Source of the DNA: Arcobacter sp.
GTDB taxonomy: Bacteria; Campylobacterota; Campylobacteria; Campylobacterales; Arcobacteraceae
Length of the DNA stretch: 50,206 bases
Direction: 5' to 3'
NCBI GenBank assembly: GCA_002869535.1
Contig: PKUK01000005.1
Coordinates: 1 to 50,206 of the forward strand
In this document: positions 35,755 to 44,439 of the stretch, one piece after another
Numbering within the stretch: the first letter of the stretch is position 1
Layout of the letters: the number at the start of each line of letters is the position of its first letter
Translations under genes and position numbers: made by a program
Notes under the pieces: model-generated
Database searches by the model: none
What the model saw: only the letters and a program-made list of their open reading frames with translations
Told to the model about the DNA's origin: nothing

Positions 35755-36052
35755 TAATAATATATTTGATGTGCGTACCAATTTTATTATTTTTAATAAT
35801 ATCTATAAATTGTTTTATCGAAACTTCTTGTTCAGATTTTATATAATCTCCATTCCATATTGAAGTAAATGTTATTCCATTTTTTGAATAATTGAAAATT
35901 TTATTTAATTCATTAGATATATGAGCCAACTTACTTTCTTCAAAAATCCAAAATTCATCATTCCAATCAGCTTCATCTGAAAGAAAATCATGTAAATTAA
36001 TATGCATCTTTTCGTAAGTATCCATTAAAATAATTTCAGTAATTAAACTCAT
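35750..36052 (-). CDS. cassette 4 protein of unknown function
   Basis: A 100-residue acidic protein starting MSLITEIILMDTYEKMHINL. I chose this ATG (36050-36052) because AAAGGA precedes it and because the longer frame would begin inside the attC site of cassette 3, beyond the cassette boundary at 36074. It contains DEADWNDEFWIFEE and ITFTSIWNGDYIKSE; no known motif. Similar stand-alone small proteins of unknown role are typical of integron cassettes. Confidence 0.7.
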   Translation of the reverse strand: MSLITEIILMDTYEKMHINLHDFLSDEADWNDEFWIFEESKLAHISNELNKIFNYSKNGITFTSIWNGDYIKSEQEVSIKQFIDIIKNNKIGTHIKYIIR

Positions 36053-36069
36053 GGTAATTTTTCCTTTTA

Positions 36070-36135
36070 GATAACGGTTGACTCTAGCCAATAAATGACC
36101 GCTAGGTCATTTATTGGTTACGAGGTTTTGTTATG
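36070..36135 (-). other. attC site of cassette 3
   Basis: Outer cores GATAACGG (36070) and TTTTGTTATG (to 36135). Inner stem CCAATAAATGACC (36088-36100) faces GGTCATTTATTGG (36105-36117), 13 perfect pairs, loop GCTA. The core TGACATAAC on the minus strand complements the start TTATGTCA of cassette 3. Confidence 0.87.
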
Positions 36136-37149
36136 TCATTTTATATGTTGCTCATAGCTTTTTAATTCTCCATTAGTAAAGTCTTGACCTACTCCATTCA
36201 TACTTGTTTGTTCTATATATTCACACATTTTAGTACAAGAAAAAGTATCAATTTTATCTTCATGATGTGCTTTAGCAAATGAAACTACAAAGTCTGACAA
36301 TTGTATTCCAAGACTGTTTTTTGAATCAATAAACTGAATACCATTTGAAAATATATTGTTTTTTGTCATATGAGCAAAGCTACCAAAAGCATCATCATTC
36401 ATCTTATAGTTACAAGCTATATCTATGATATGATTCATTCCTTTGAAGATTTTACTATTGTAATCATGTTTAAATATTGCTTTCTTATTTGGATATGTTT
36501 TAATAGTATGCTCCATAATTAGTGGCAAGACAAAAAAATTAGGTAATAATTCTTTTTTATTAAAGTTGGATAAACACTCTTGAGGTTTTTGTTTAGCAAA
36601 TTCAAAAATTGGATTCAATATATTAGTTAACTCTTCTGATTCATTTTGAATTACTTTTTTTTGTATTTTATTGATAAAATTTGATATTTCAATATAATCT
36701 TCATCTTCTATTAATGAATAAAAAGTTTTAGCATCACTATCTGTAAAATCTTCTAAAACTATGGCTAAGGCAATAAATCTATGCATTCTTTGTTGATACA
36801 TATTTGACGGAACTTTAGGGTTTAGTCCAGAGTCAAAAAAAGTATTAAAAAAATGAATTTTTGGTAAATATTTTTTTTCAATAATTGTCAAAAGGCTAGT
36901 GATATTATAATGCTCAAAAAGTTGAAGTATTTGTTCTGAAATTATAGTTAAATTATTTTTATCTAAATCATTAAAATGTAATTCATTTTCATTATTTAAA
37001 ATATTCATGAAATCATTTTTAAATTGTTCATTTTTATCAATATCAATTGGTGAAAATAAAGTAGCCATATAAAAATAAGGTTGGCTATTATCAAATAAAT
37101 TTGTACCAGTATTTCCAGACTCATCTGCATATAGGTATATATTACTCAT
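36136..37149 (-). CDS. DUF3800 domain protein (cassette 3)
   Basis: A 337-residue protein with the DUF3800 start YLYADESGNTG and a later acidic block (GIQFIDSKNSLGIQLSDFVV), where this RNase-H-like family has conserved acidic residues. Members occur in defence islands and near toxin genes, but a function is not established. Fills a 1.1 kb cassette alone; the stop overlaps the attC core and the start lies 24 bases inside the cassette. Confidence 0.78.
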   Translation of the reverse strand: MSNIYLYADESGNTGTNLFDNSQPYFYMATLFSPIDIDKNEQFKNDFMNILNNENELHFNDLDKNNLTIISEQILQLFEHYNITSLLTIIEKKYLPKIHFFNTFFDSGLNPKVPSNMYQQRMHRFIALAIVLEDFTDSDAKTFYSLIEDEDYIEISNFINKIQKKVIQNESEELTNILNPIFEFAKQKPQECLSNFNKKELLPNFFVLPLIMEHTIKTYPNKKAIFKHDYNSKIFKGMNHIIDIACNYKMNDDAFGSFAHMTKNNIFSNGIQFIDSKNSLGIQLSDFVVSFAKAHHEDKIDTFSCTKMCEYIEQTSMNGVGQDFTNGELKSYEQHIK

Positions 37150-37168
37150 GTATTAATATTTCCTTTGA

Positions 37169-37235
37169 CATAACGTTTAAAATGAGCTAATAAATTTCCC
37201 GCAGGGTAATTTATTAGCTCCTCTGATTTGTTAGA
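37169..37235 (-). other. attC site of cassette 2
   Basis: Outer cores CATAACG (37169) and TTGTTAGA (to 37235). Inner stem GAGCTAATAAATTTCCC (37184-37200) faces GGGTAATTTATTAGCTC (37204-37220), 17 positions with one mismatch, loop GCA. TCTAAC on the minus strand complements the start TTAGA of cassette 2. Confidence 0.87.
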
Positions 37236-37246
37236 TTTTTTTAATT

Positions 37247-37735
37247 TCATGGTTTACAGTTATTGTAAAATTGAATTTCTTTTTTTTGAGCTCTTCGTAA
37301 TGAAATAATCCGATATCGCATTTTCCCAACTTCATCTCTGAATGTATAAATGGCAGTATAGATTTTTCCATCTATTGACCCAGTTAGTTTTGCTCTAATA
37401 GGATCAAGATTACCTTCATTCCTTTCAACACTTTCATCTAGATTACTCAGATCTTCCCATTTGTTAGGTTGCTCGACCTGTTGAACCATATGTTGATCTG
37501 CAAACAAATCGTAAATTCGATTAAATGAAATTCCATGTTTCTCTATATTCTTTTGGTTTTTGTTTTCATCCCATTCAAATTGATTGTCTTGGAATTCAAC
37601 ATAGTGCTCACAAAAGTATGAATCCTTTATTACCATAAAATCACCCGATTTTGGACTATTTATTTTGTTCATACATCTCAAGCCCAAATTGAAAAAAGTT
37701 AAATCTCTATAATATTGGCATGATGTACAATCCAT
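37247..37735 (-). CDS. BrnT-like domain fused to a cysteine-rich N-terminus (cassette 2)
   Basis: A 162-residue protein in two parts. Residues 1-45 carry four cysteines (CTSCQYYRD, LRCMNK, FCEHYVEF), a possible small metal site. From about residue 50 comes a BrnT-like domain: FEWDENKNQKNIEKHGISFN then IYDLFADQH, and RYRIISLRRAQKKEIQFY, which holds the R-I-I-S-x-R motif. There is an insertion of about 30 residues in the middle (VEQPNKWEDLSNLDESVERN). No antitoxin gene shares the cassette, so it may be an orphan or may have another role. Confidence 0.75.
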   Translation of the reverse strand: MDCTSCQYYRDLTFFNLGLRCMNKINSPKSGDFMVIKDSYFCEHYVEFQDNQFEWDENKNQKNIEKHGISFNRIYDLFADQHMVQQVEQPNKWEDLSNLDESVERNEGNLDPIRAKLTGSIDGKIYTAIYTFRDEVGKMRYRIISLRRAQKKEIQFYNNCKP

Positions 37736-37758
37736 CTTTATCCTTCTACTTCTGTTAA

Positions 37759-37817
37759 TCTAACGCTTAGCTAAGCGGCGCGCGTTAGCGCGTCCTTGCT
37801 TGAGCGCCTTGTTATGT
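37759..37817 (-). other. attC site of cassette 1 (GC-rich, classical type)
   Basis: On the minus strand CACATAACAAGGCGCTCAAG at the 5' end and GCTTAGCTAAGCGTTAGA at the 3' end, with GGACGCGC facing GCGCGCC in the middle. This is like the classical attC sites of proteobacterial mobile integrons, unlike the AT-rich sites of the other cassettes. CACATAAC complements the cassette start TTATGTG. Confidence 0.9.
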
Positions 37818-38477
37818 GCTTTTTGGTCGAGGGGGTGTGGCACTAGATATTTCCTCAATCCTTTTTTCTAATATTGTTGCATTTAACAGATGTTCAATTA
37901 TGTCCGCAATCGATTGAAGTGTTTGTTCAGATGGGCTGTATCCGCGGTGCGAGGATGCATTTCCGGCATCTACTGCCACGTCAAGCAGTTTCTTTTGAGT
38001 TGAGCTAATCAGGCCCTGTTGTTCCAAAGCCTTTAGTTTAGAAACAAAGCTTCCTTTATCTCCTACTTTCTCTACTAAGTACATGTCAATAACAGTTCTA
38101 AAGCCCATTAGGGTCAACCGAAATAGGCCTCTATTAAAAGCCGAGTAGACTTCCGCAAGTATTTCAATGTACTTTCTATCGAGGCCAAATATCCAAGATG
38201 GTACTTTCCGAATAGAGCCTCCAGGGATTTTCTGGGTCCCGGTGTTTTTGTTTCCAACGTGAATAGTTTCAATATCAAGGTTCAAATAGTCACACCCTAA
38301 GCATTTTGTGATCTCCCACTCACGTTGTTCTACAACCCACCTAGGTTCGCCTTTTAGGCTTTCGAAGAAGACCTCTTGAGTATCGAACTCTGTCTCTTTG
38401 AAAACAATTTCCTGATTTGTATCACCATCGCAGTGATGGCAAAAAGCTTTTTTTCTTTCGTCTTTCAAGATTGACAC
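37812..38477 (-). CDS. DUF4145 domain protein (cassette 1, foreign base composition)
   Basis: A 221-residue protein with an N-terminal zinc-finger-like region (KKAFCHHCDGDTNQ, later CLGCDYLNLD) and a DUF4145 region (FRTVIDMYLVEKVGDKGSF, VDAGNASSHRGYSPSEQT). The domain is common in defence-associated proteins and often fused to restriction subunits, but its role is unknown. The start is a GTG at 38475-38477 with a poor ribosome binding site. Base composition is unlike the window: 34 of 60 bases in 37921-37980 are G or C. It was probably acquired recently, from a higher-GC donor. Confidence 0.8.
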   Translation of the reverse strand: MSILKDERKKAFCHHCDGDTNQEIVFKETEFDTQEVFFESLKGEPRWVVEQREWEITKCLGCDYLNLDIETIHVGNKNTGTQKIPGGSIRKVPSWIFGLDRKYIEILAEVYSAFNRGLFRLTLMGFRTVIDMYLVEKVGDKGSFVSKLKALEQQGLISSTQKKLLDVAVDAGNASSHRGYSPSEQTLQSIADIIEHLLNATILEKRIEEISSATPPRPKST

Positions 38478-38499
38478 CTAGGTTTGATTTTAGGACAGC

Positions 38500-38530
38500 A
38501 CATAACTATTTATTGAATGTACATTATATA
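38500..38530 (-). other. attI-cassette junction
   Basis: The first cassette begins at the point G|TTATGTG on the minus strand, between 38506 and 38505, after the attI-side sequence ATTCAATAAATAG. The attI site should extend from here toward intI. No second simple core can be named with confidence. The stretch 38506-38758 holds no gene and should carry the intI promoter; TTATAAT at about 38647 is a candidate -10. Confidence 0.6.
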
Positions 38531-38758
38531 AATAAAGTACTTAAATCCACTAGTTTAGTATATATTGATATAAAGAGCATATTTTAGTATGTTTATAAAT
38601 AAATATTACAAAATGCAATACTTTTTTAAGAATATTATTGTTTTAGTTATAATTTTTATGTAATTTTATATCGATATTTAGAACTTTAATATACATAATG
38701 TATGTTAAAAGTAAAAAATCCAACTTTAAATAACATTTTTTATAATATAGGAGTTATT

Positions 38759-39211
38759 ATGGGTAAAAAGTTACTTGATATAATGAGGGATAAAATAAGA
38801 GTGAAGCATTATAGTATAAAAACAGAAAATGTATATATTTATTGGGCAAAGAAATATATATTATTTCATAATAAACGACATCCAAAAGATATGGGGAAAT
38901 TAGAAATCGAACAGTTTCTTACCCATCTTGCTACGAAGTTAAATGTATCTCCAACAACACAGAACCAAGCATTTAAGGCAATATTATTTTTATACGAACA
39001 AGTTTTAAATATATCATTAAAAAATGAAAATATACAAGCTTTAAGAGCTAAAGAGAGAAAACATATTCCAGTTGTTCTAACTATAGAGGAAGTAAAAAGT
39101 ATCATTCTTAATATGAAAGGCATCTATCAACTTATGGTCAAACTTATGTACGGGTGTGGACTTATTTGGGGGGGGTCTGACCCCAAATTATCCTTTTTAA
39201 TTCAATACTAA
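38759..39211 (+). pseudogene. intI: integron integrase, truncated before the catalytic core
   Basis: The start MGKKLLDIMRDKIRVKHYSI at 38759 has TAGGAG upstream. The N-terminal region follows IntI proteins closely: YIYWAKKYILFHNKRHPKDM, LEIEQFLTHLATKLNVSPTT, QNQAFKAILFLYEQVL, IPVVLTIEEVKSIILNM, YQLMVKLMYGCGL. At this point an intact protein continues R-L-x-E, the first catalytic arginine, but here it reads IWGGSDPKLSFLIQY and stops. About half of the usual 320 residues are gone, with the H-x-x-R box and the catalytic tyrosine. The missing part is not found downstream, where another gene follows on the other strand. Confidence 0.9.
39164..39188. repeat. GGGGTCTGACCCC palindrome at the intI breakpoint
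   Basis: ATTTGGGG, an extra GGGG, TCTGA, CCCCAAAT. The junction where IntI homology ends lies at or next to this palindrome. Similar GGGGTC...GACCCC motifs accompany some REP-associated or IS200-like transposase genes, from memory, but no transposase gene is present. Confidence 0.6.
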
Positions 39212-39888
39212 AGTGTAGGTACAAAAATAATAAATGGACTTCCATTAGTTTGAAAAGCTCCTAAATTAAACTTTTTTTCTTCAACTAAAACTTTTATATT
39301 TTCTTTTTTAAATGAATCAATTTTATATTTATTCTTAAAATAATTAAAATCCCTATCTAATTGATTTGAAATAATACAATTAGTACTAACAATATTTTTT
39401 TTATTATCATATAAAGGATGTGTTCTTAATATTGGCTCAAATTTAATATCTCCAATATATACAATATCTCCTGCTTTTACTGAAACTTTTTGCTCATAAT
39501 TACCTATAAATCCACCTGAACCTTTTCCTGCAAGATAATTTGTAATGTAATAAGTCCCTTCTGGAATCATTGTTGAGAATATAGAACCTTGAGAAGTTTC
39601 ATATACGAAATCATTTTCAAAAGAATATGGATTATTTGCTAAACTTAGAGTTTCACCTGCAGCATCAAATACTCGTTTAACAAAATCATGATTTAGTGTA
39701 ACAATATCAAAACTAGTTTTATGTATATAATTATTACCCAAGTTTCTGCTAAAACTACCTATGATTAATGCTTCATTTGTCATTTTTGACTTATCAATAA
39801 GTGCAAATTCACTTTTACTACTAGCACAACCCGATATAAATAGCATTACTATTGATATTAAAACACATATTTTAAAACTTTTCATCAT
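39208..39888 (-). CDS. lipoprotein of unknown function
   Basis: A 226-residue protein with a lipoprotein signal peptide and lipobox ISGC (cysteine at residue 21). The mature domain is beta-rich (FVYETSQGSIFSTMIPEGTY, YEQKVSVKAGDIVYIGDIKF) and resembles carboxypeptidase-regulatory-like or DUF2846-like lipoproteins, in which a stretch about a gift of Y-Y-I-x-x-Y is followed by V-x-A-G-x-x-Y-x-G. The role is unknown. Its stop overlaps the 3' end of the truncated intI frame on the other strand. Confidence 0.7.
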   Translation of the reverse strand: MMKSFKICVLISIVMLFISGCASSKSEFALIDKSKMTNEALIIGSFSRNLGNNYIHKTSFDIVTLNHDFVKRVFDAAGETLSLANNPYSFENDFVYETSQGSIFSTMIPEGTYYITNYLAGKGSGGFIGNYEQKVSVKAGDIVYIGDIKFEPILRTHPLYDNKKNIVSTNCIISNQLDRDFNYFKNKYKIDSFKKENIKVLVEEKKFNLGAFQTNGSPFIIFVPTL

Positions 39889-39971
39889 AACCCTTTTAGT
39901 AATAAATTCAAAATTGTATCAAAAAAGAATTAAAAAAGTGATGTTATAAATATTAGATTTTAGTTTTAATC

Positions 39972-40056
39972 AAGGCGAAGTGAAAATTTTAAGCGGAGCG
40001 TACACACAAGTACGTGAGCATTAAAATTTTCAATTCAACGCAGAGTAAGGCGAAAA
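39972..40056. repeat. intergenic palindromic repeat element
   Basis: Nested dyad: GAAAATTTTAA (39982-39992) faces TTAAAATTTTC (40021-40031), and inside it CGTAC (39999-40003) faces GTACG (40010-40014). AAGGCGAAG and AAGGCGAAAAG flank it as short direct repeats. The layout suggests a dispersed extragenic element or a structured RNA; I see only one copy in the window. Confidence 0.55.
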
Positions 40057-40086
40057 GATGATGTTTAGAACATCACTTTTCTTTTT

Positions 40087-40087
<1 letters not shown>
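40053..40087. terminator. terminator after guaB
   Basis: GATGTT, loop TAG, AACATC, extended outward by AAAAG and CTTTT. It has A and T runs on both sides, so it can act for guaB (minus) and for transcripts coming from the left. Confidence 0.65.
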
Positions 40088-41541
<1,454 letters not shown>

Positions 41542-41551
41542 CTATATTTTG

Positions 41552-42913
41552 TTATTTCGTATAATTTACTGCTTTTTCTAAAGATAAAGCGCCATCAAAT
41601 AGTGTCTGTTCATCATATGCTTTTGCTATAAGTTGTAATCCAACTGGCATATTATCCTCATCATTACAAACTGGTAATGAAATTGCAGGTAATCCTGCTA
41701 AGTTTACTGATATTGTATAAATATCACTTAAATACATCTCTAAAGAAGTTTTAAAACTTCCAAACTCAGGAGCAGTTGTTGGAGCAACTGGAGATAATAT
41801 TAAATCTGCTTCATTAAAAATCTCTTCATATTCATCTTTTATCAAATGTCTAACTTTTTGTGCTTTTATATAATATGCATCATAATACCCTGAACTTAAA
41901 ACAAAAGAACCAAGCATAATTCTCTTTTGTACTTCATCCCCAAAACCTTGTGATTTTGTTTTGATATACATATCTTTAAGTCCTGCATCACCTTGTCTAT
42001 TTCCAAATCGCACACCATCAAATCTAGCTAAGTTTGCACTTGCTTCTGCTGTTGCAACAATATAGTAAGATGAAAGAATCTTATCAGTATCTAACATATT
42101 TTTATGAATTATCTTATGTCCAGCCTCTTCTAAAACTTTTACAGCTTTACCAAAAGCCTCTTGTATAGCAGGACTTGCTTGTGAAACAAAGTTATCTATT
42201 ACTGCAATTGTAAGTTTTCTATCGCTGTTAAGTTTTGGAGCTACTGCTTCATATTCAACATCAGCAGATGTTGAATCCATAGGATCATGTCCTGAAATAA
42301 TATCATATAATATTGCAGCATCTTCAACATTTTGAGTGATAGGTCCACATTGATCAAGGGAAGAAGAGTATGCAGTAATTCCATATCGTGAAACTCTTCC
42401 ATAAGTTGGTTTCATACCTACAACACCACAATATGCTGCTGGTTGTCGCACTGATCCACCCGTATCTGTTCCAAGTGCTGCAACAGCTATTCCAGCTGCA
42501 ACTGCAGCTGCACTACCACCTGAGCTTCCACCAGCTGTTCTACTATGATTGTGAGGATTTAAAGTTTTTCCATAACAAGAAGTATCAGTTGAACTTCCCA
42601 TGGCAAACTCATCCATATTTGCTCTACCAAAAGGGCTCAATCCTGCTTCTCTTAAGTTTTTAATTACTGTAGCATCATAAGGACTTATATATCCTTTTAA
42701 AATATTACTACAGCAAGTTACACTCCAATCTTTAACATTTATAATGTCTTTTATCGCTATTGGTATGCCAGAACCTGAAATATTTATATCTGTATTAGTT
42801 AGTTGTTCAACATAAGCACCAATGTTATTATTTTTAATTTTTTCTGTTAGTTCGTTTCTTATATTTTTTATTTCGTCACTTGTTAATAAAAGTGCTTCTT
42901 TCAATGTTATCAA
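41552..42913 (-). CDS. gatA: Asp-tRNA(Asn)/Glu-tRNA(Gln) amidotransferase subunit A
   Basis: A 453-residue amidase-signature enzyme. The catalytic lysine is in PIAIKDIINVKD, the cis-serine and nucleophile lie in AGGSSGGSAAA and TDTGGSVRQPAAYCG. With GatB and GatC, which are not in this window, it converts Glu-tRNA(Gln) or Asp-tRNA(Asn) to the amidated form. It heads the gatA-guaB operon. No other subunit is adjacent, the usual case in this phylum. Confidence 0.95.
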   Translation of the reverse strand: MITLKEALLLTSDEIKNIRNELTEKIKNNNIGAYVEQLTNTDINISGSGIPIAIKDIINVKDWSVTCCSNILKGYISPYDATVIKNLREAGLSPFGRANMDEFAMGSSTDTSCYGKTLNPHNHSRTAGGSSGGSAAAVAAGIAVAALGTDTGGSVRQPAAYCGVVGMKPTYGRVSRYGITAYSSSLDQCGPITQNVEDAAILYDIISGHDPMDSTSADVEYEAVAPKLNSDRKLTIAVIDNFVSQASPAIQEAFGKAVKVLEEAGHKIIHKNMLDTDKILSSYYIVATAEASANLARFDGVRFGNRQGDAGLKDMYIKTKSQGFGDEVQKRIMLGSFVLSSGYYDAYYIKAQKVRHLIKDEYEEIFNEADLILSPVAPTTAPEFGSFKTSLEMYLSDIYTISVNLAGLPAISLPVCNDEDNMPVGLQLIAKAYDEQTLFDGALSLEKAVNYTK

Positions 42914-42999
42914 TTATAACTCCTAATCATTATAAAATATCGTGATTATACAAAAAATTTGATTAAATTCTAAAAATAATTTTTAATTATATTTATATA

Positions 43000-43038
43000 A
43001 AAAAAGGGAAGGAGAGCTTTGCTCTCCTTCCCTTTTAG
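43000..43038. terminator. strong terminator after rplQ
   Basis: GGGAAGGAGAGC (43006-43017), loop TTT, GCTCTCCTTCCC (43021-43032), flanked by A and T runs. A 12-base-pair GC-rich stem that ends the ribosomal protein operon and can also act in the opposite direction. Confidence 0.9.
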
Positions 43039-43058
43039 ACAAACATATATATTAGTAA

Positions 43059-43409
43059 TTATACTAATGAAATGAATGCCATAGGTGTAGCATCACCTCT
43101 TCTAATTCTTGTTTTAACTATTGAAGTATATCCACCGTTTCTACCTACGTATTTTGGTGCAATTTCGTTAATTAATTTTTTTGTAGCTTCTTTATCTTGT
43201 AATGAAGCAAATACAAATCTATGAGTATTTAAATCAGCTTCTCTTGAAACTGTAATTAATTTCTCAATATATCTACTAAGTTCTTTTGCTTTAGGAACTG
43301 TAGTTTCGATTTTTTCTCTCTCTATTAAAGCTATTGCCATGTTTTTTAACAATGCTTTTCTATGAGAAGAAGTTCTATTTAACTTTCTATATCCGTGCTT
43401 ATGTCTCAT
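43059..43409 (-). CDS. rplQ: 50S ribosomal protein L17
   Basis: A 116-residue protein starting [20 protein letters not shown], the invariant L17 start, followed by [20 protein letters not shown]. Last gene of the operon rpmJ-rpsM-rpsK-rpsD-rpoA-rplQ, directly before a strong terminator. Confidence 0.97.
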   Translation of the reverse strand: MRHKHGYRKLNRTSSHRKALLKNMAIALIEREKIETTVPKAKELSRYIEKLITVSREADLNTHRFVFASLQDKEATKKLINEIAPKYVGRNGGYTSIVKTRIRRGDATPMAFISLV

Positions 43410-43421
43410 AATTTACCTTTT

Positions 43422-44420
43422 TTATGCTTTAAACTGCTCTAGCTTTCTTCTTAAAGCTGATGCAATATTTTCTGGAAGTGTATTTTCAACAGGGAATCCT
43501 AAAGATGCTAATTTATCAGCAATCTCATCATAAGATTTTTTTCCTAAGTTTTTAATATTCTTAACTTCTACTTCACTCATAAGTACCAATTCACCTAAGT
43601 ATTTTAACCCTGCTCTATCAAGAGAGTTAAAACTTCTAGCACTTAAATTTAAATCGTCAATTTTAACAATTAAATCTTTTAATTCTACAGGTTCTTCAGT
43701 TGAATCACTAACTGTTACTTCTGATAAATCGAATACTTTATTGAATACTGACATTTGAGAATACATTACAGAAACCGCTTCTTTAAAAGCATTGATTGGT
43801 GTAATTTGTCCATTTGTTTGAACTGTAAATACAGCTTTTTCAAAGTTTGGATTATCCTCAACTAGCATTTTTTCAATATCATAAACAACTTTTTTTACAG
43901 GAGTAAAGAAAGCGTCAAGTGGAATATAATCACTAGCAACCATATCTCTAATATCTTCAGAAGGCATATAACCAATACCTTTTTGAATAATTACAGAAAA
44001 AGTTAAGTTACAATCAGCATTGATTGTAGCTAAGTGAGCTTCTGGGCTCACTACTTCAACATCAGAGTTAACTAAGTCAGAACCTTTAATTTCTTTTGGT
44101 CCGTTGAAAGAATATTCAACTTCAACTTGACTTTCATCACCTACTATTTTAAATTTAATATTTTTAAGATTGATAATAAAAATAGCAATATCTTCTAACA
44201 TACCTCTTAAAGAATCAAACTCATGGCTTGCACCTTCTATTTTAACTGCAATTGGAGAGTATCCAACTGAGCTAGATAGAAGAAGTCTTCTTAAAGGGTG
44301 CGCTAATGTAATTGCAAAACCACTTTCAAATGGATATGCAGAAATCTTAGCTTCAGTTTCACTTATAGCTTCGATCTCAACTTCTGTTGGTAAAAATGGA
44401 GTGTCTGCAAATTTCTTCAT
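43422..44420 (-). CDS. rpoA: RNA polymerase alpha subunit
   Basis: A 332-residue protein with the alpha N-terminal dimerisation domain (FAITLAHPLRRLLLSSSVGY, VKIEGASHEFDSLRGMLEDI) and a C-terminal domain (LNLSARSFNSLDRAGLKYLG, LGKKSYDEIADKLASLGF) that contacts promoter DNA and activators. Normal length. Lies between rpsD and rplQ as in most bacteria. Confidence 0.97.
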   Translation of the reverse strand: MKKFADTPFLPTEVEIEAISETEAKISAYPFESGFAITLAHPLRRLLLSSSVGYSPIAVKIEGASHEFDSLRGMLEDIAIFIINLKNIKFKIVGDESQVEVEYSFNGPKEIKGSDLVNSDVEVVSPEAHLATINADCNLTFSVIIQKGIGYMPSEDIRDMVASDYIPLDAFFTPVKKVVYDIEKMLVEDNPNFEKAVFTVQTNGQITPINAFKEAVSVMYSQMSVFNKVFDLSEVTVSDSTEEPVELKDLIVKIDDLNLSARSFNSLDRAGLKYLGELVLMSEVEVKNIKNLGKKSYDEIADKLASLGFPVENTLPENIASALRRKLEQFKA

Positions 44421-44439
44421 ACTCTGCTACCTTTATTTA

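Larger units (their letters stand above)
34368..39211 (-). mobile_element. integron: truncated intI plus cassette array
   Basis: Plus-strand remnant of an integron integrase at 38759-39211, divergent from a series of minus-strand cassettes. Cassette limits from the recombination points (G|TTxxxx on the minus strand) are 37764-38505, 37174-37763, 36075-37173, 35691-36074, probably 34978-35690, and one open-ended cassette below 34977. Each clear attC starts with a sequence complementary to the first bases of its own cassette: CACATAAC for cassette 1, TCTAAC for 2, TGACATAAC for 3, TAGATAAC for 4. All cargo genes point away from intI, as usual. I found no convincing attC between 34179 and 34367, so the distal end is not defined. 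Confidence 0.88.

Noticed and set aside
35750-36091. Longer start (113 residues) of the cassette 4 gene
   Set aside because: The upstream ATG lies inside the attC site of the neighbouring cassette, beyond the recombination point, and lacks a ribosome binding site.
35686-37235. CRISPR-like reading of the regularly spaced repeats
   Set aside because: The repeats are imperfect palindromes with different inner sequence, separated by whole genes of 0.4-1.1 kb; this is attC architecture, not CRISPR.
39168-39175. Phase-variable G8 tract controlling the integrase gene
   Set aside because: G tracts switch genes in this phylum, but no frame after the tract encodes the rest of IntI, so slippage could not restore the protein.
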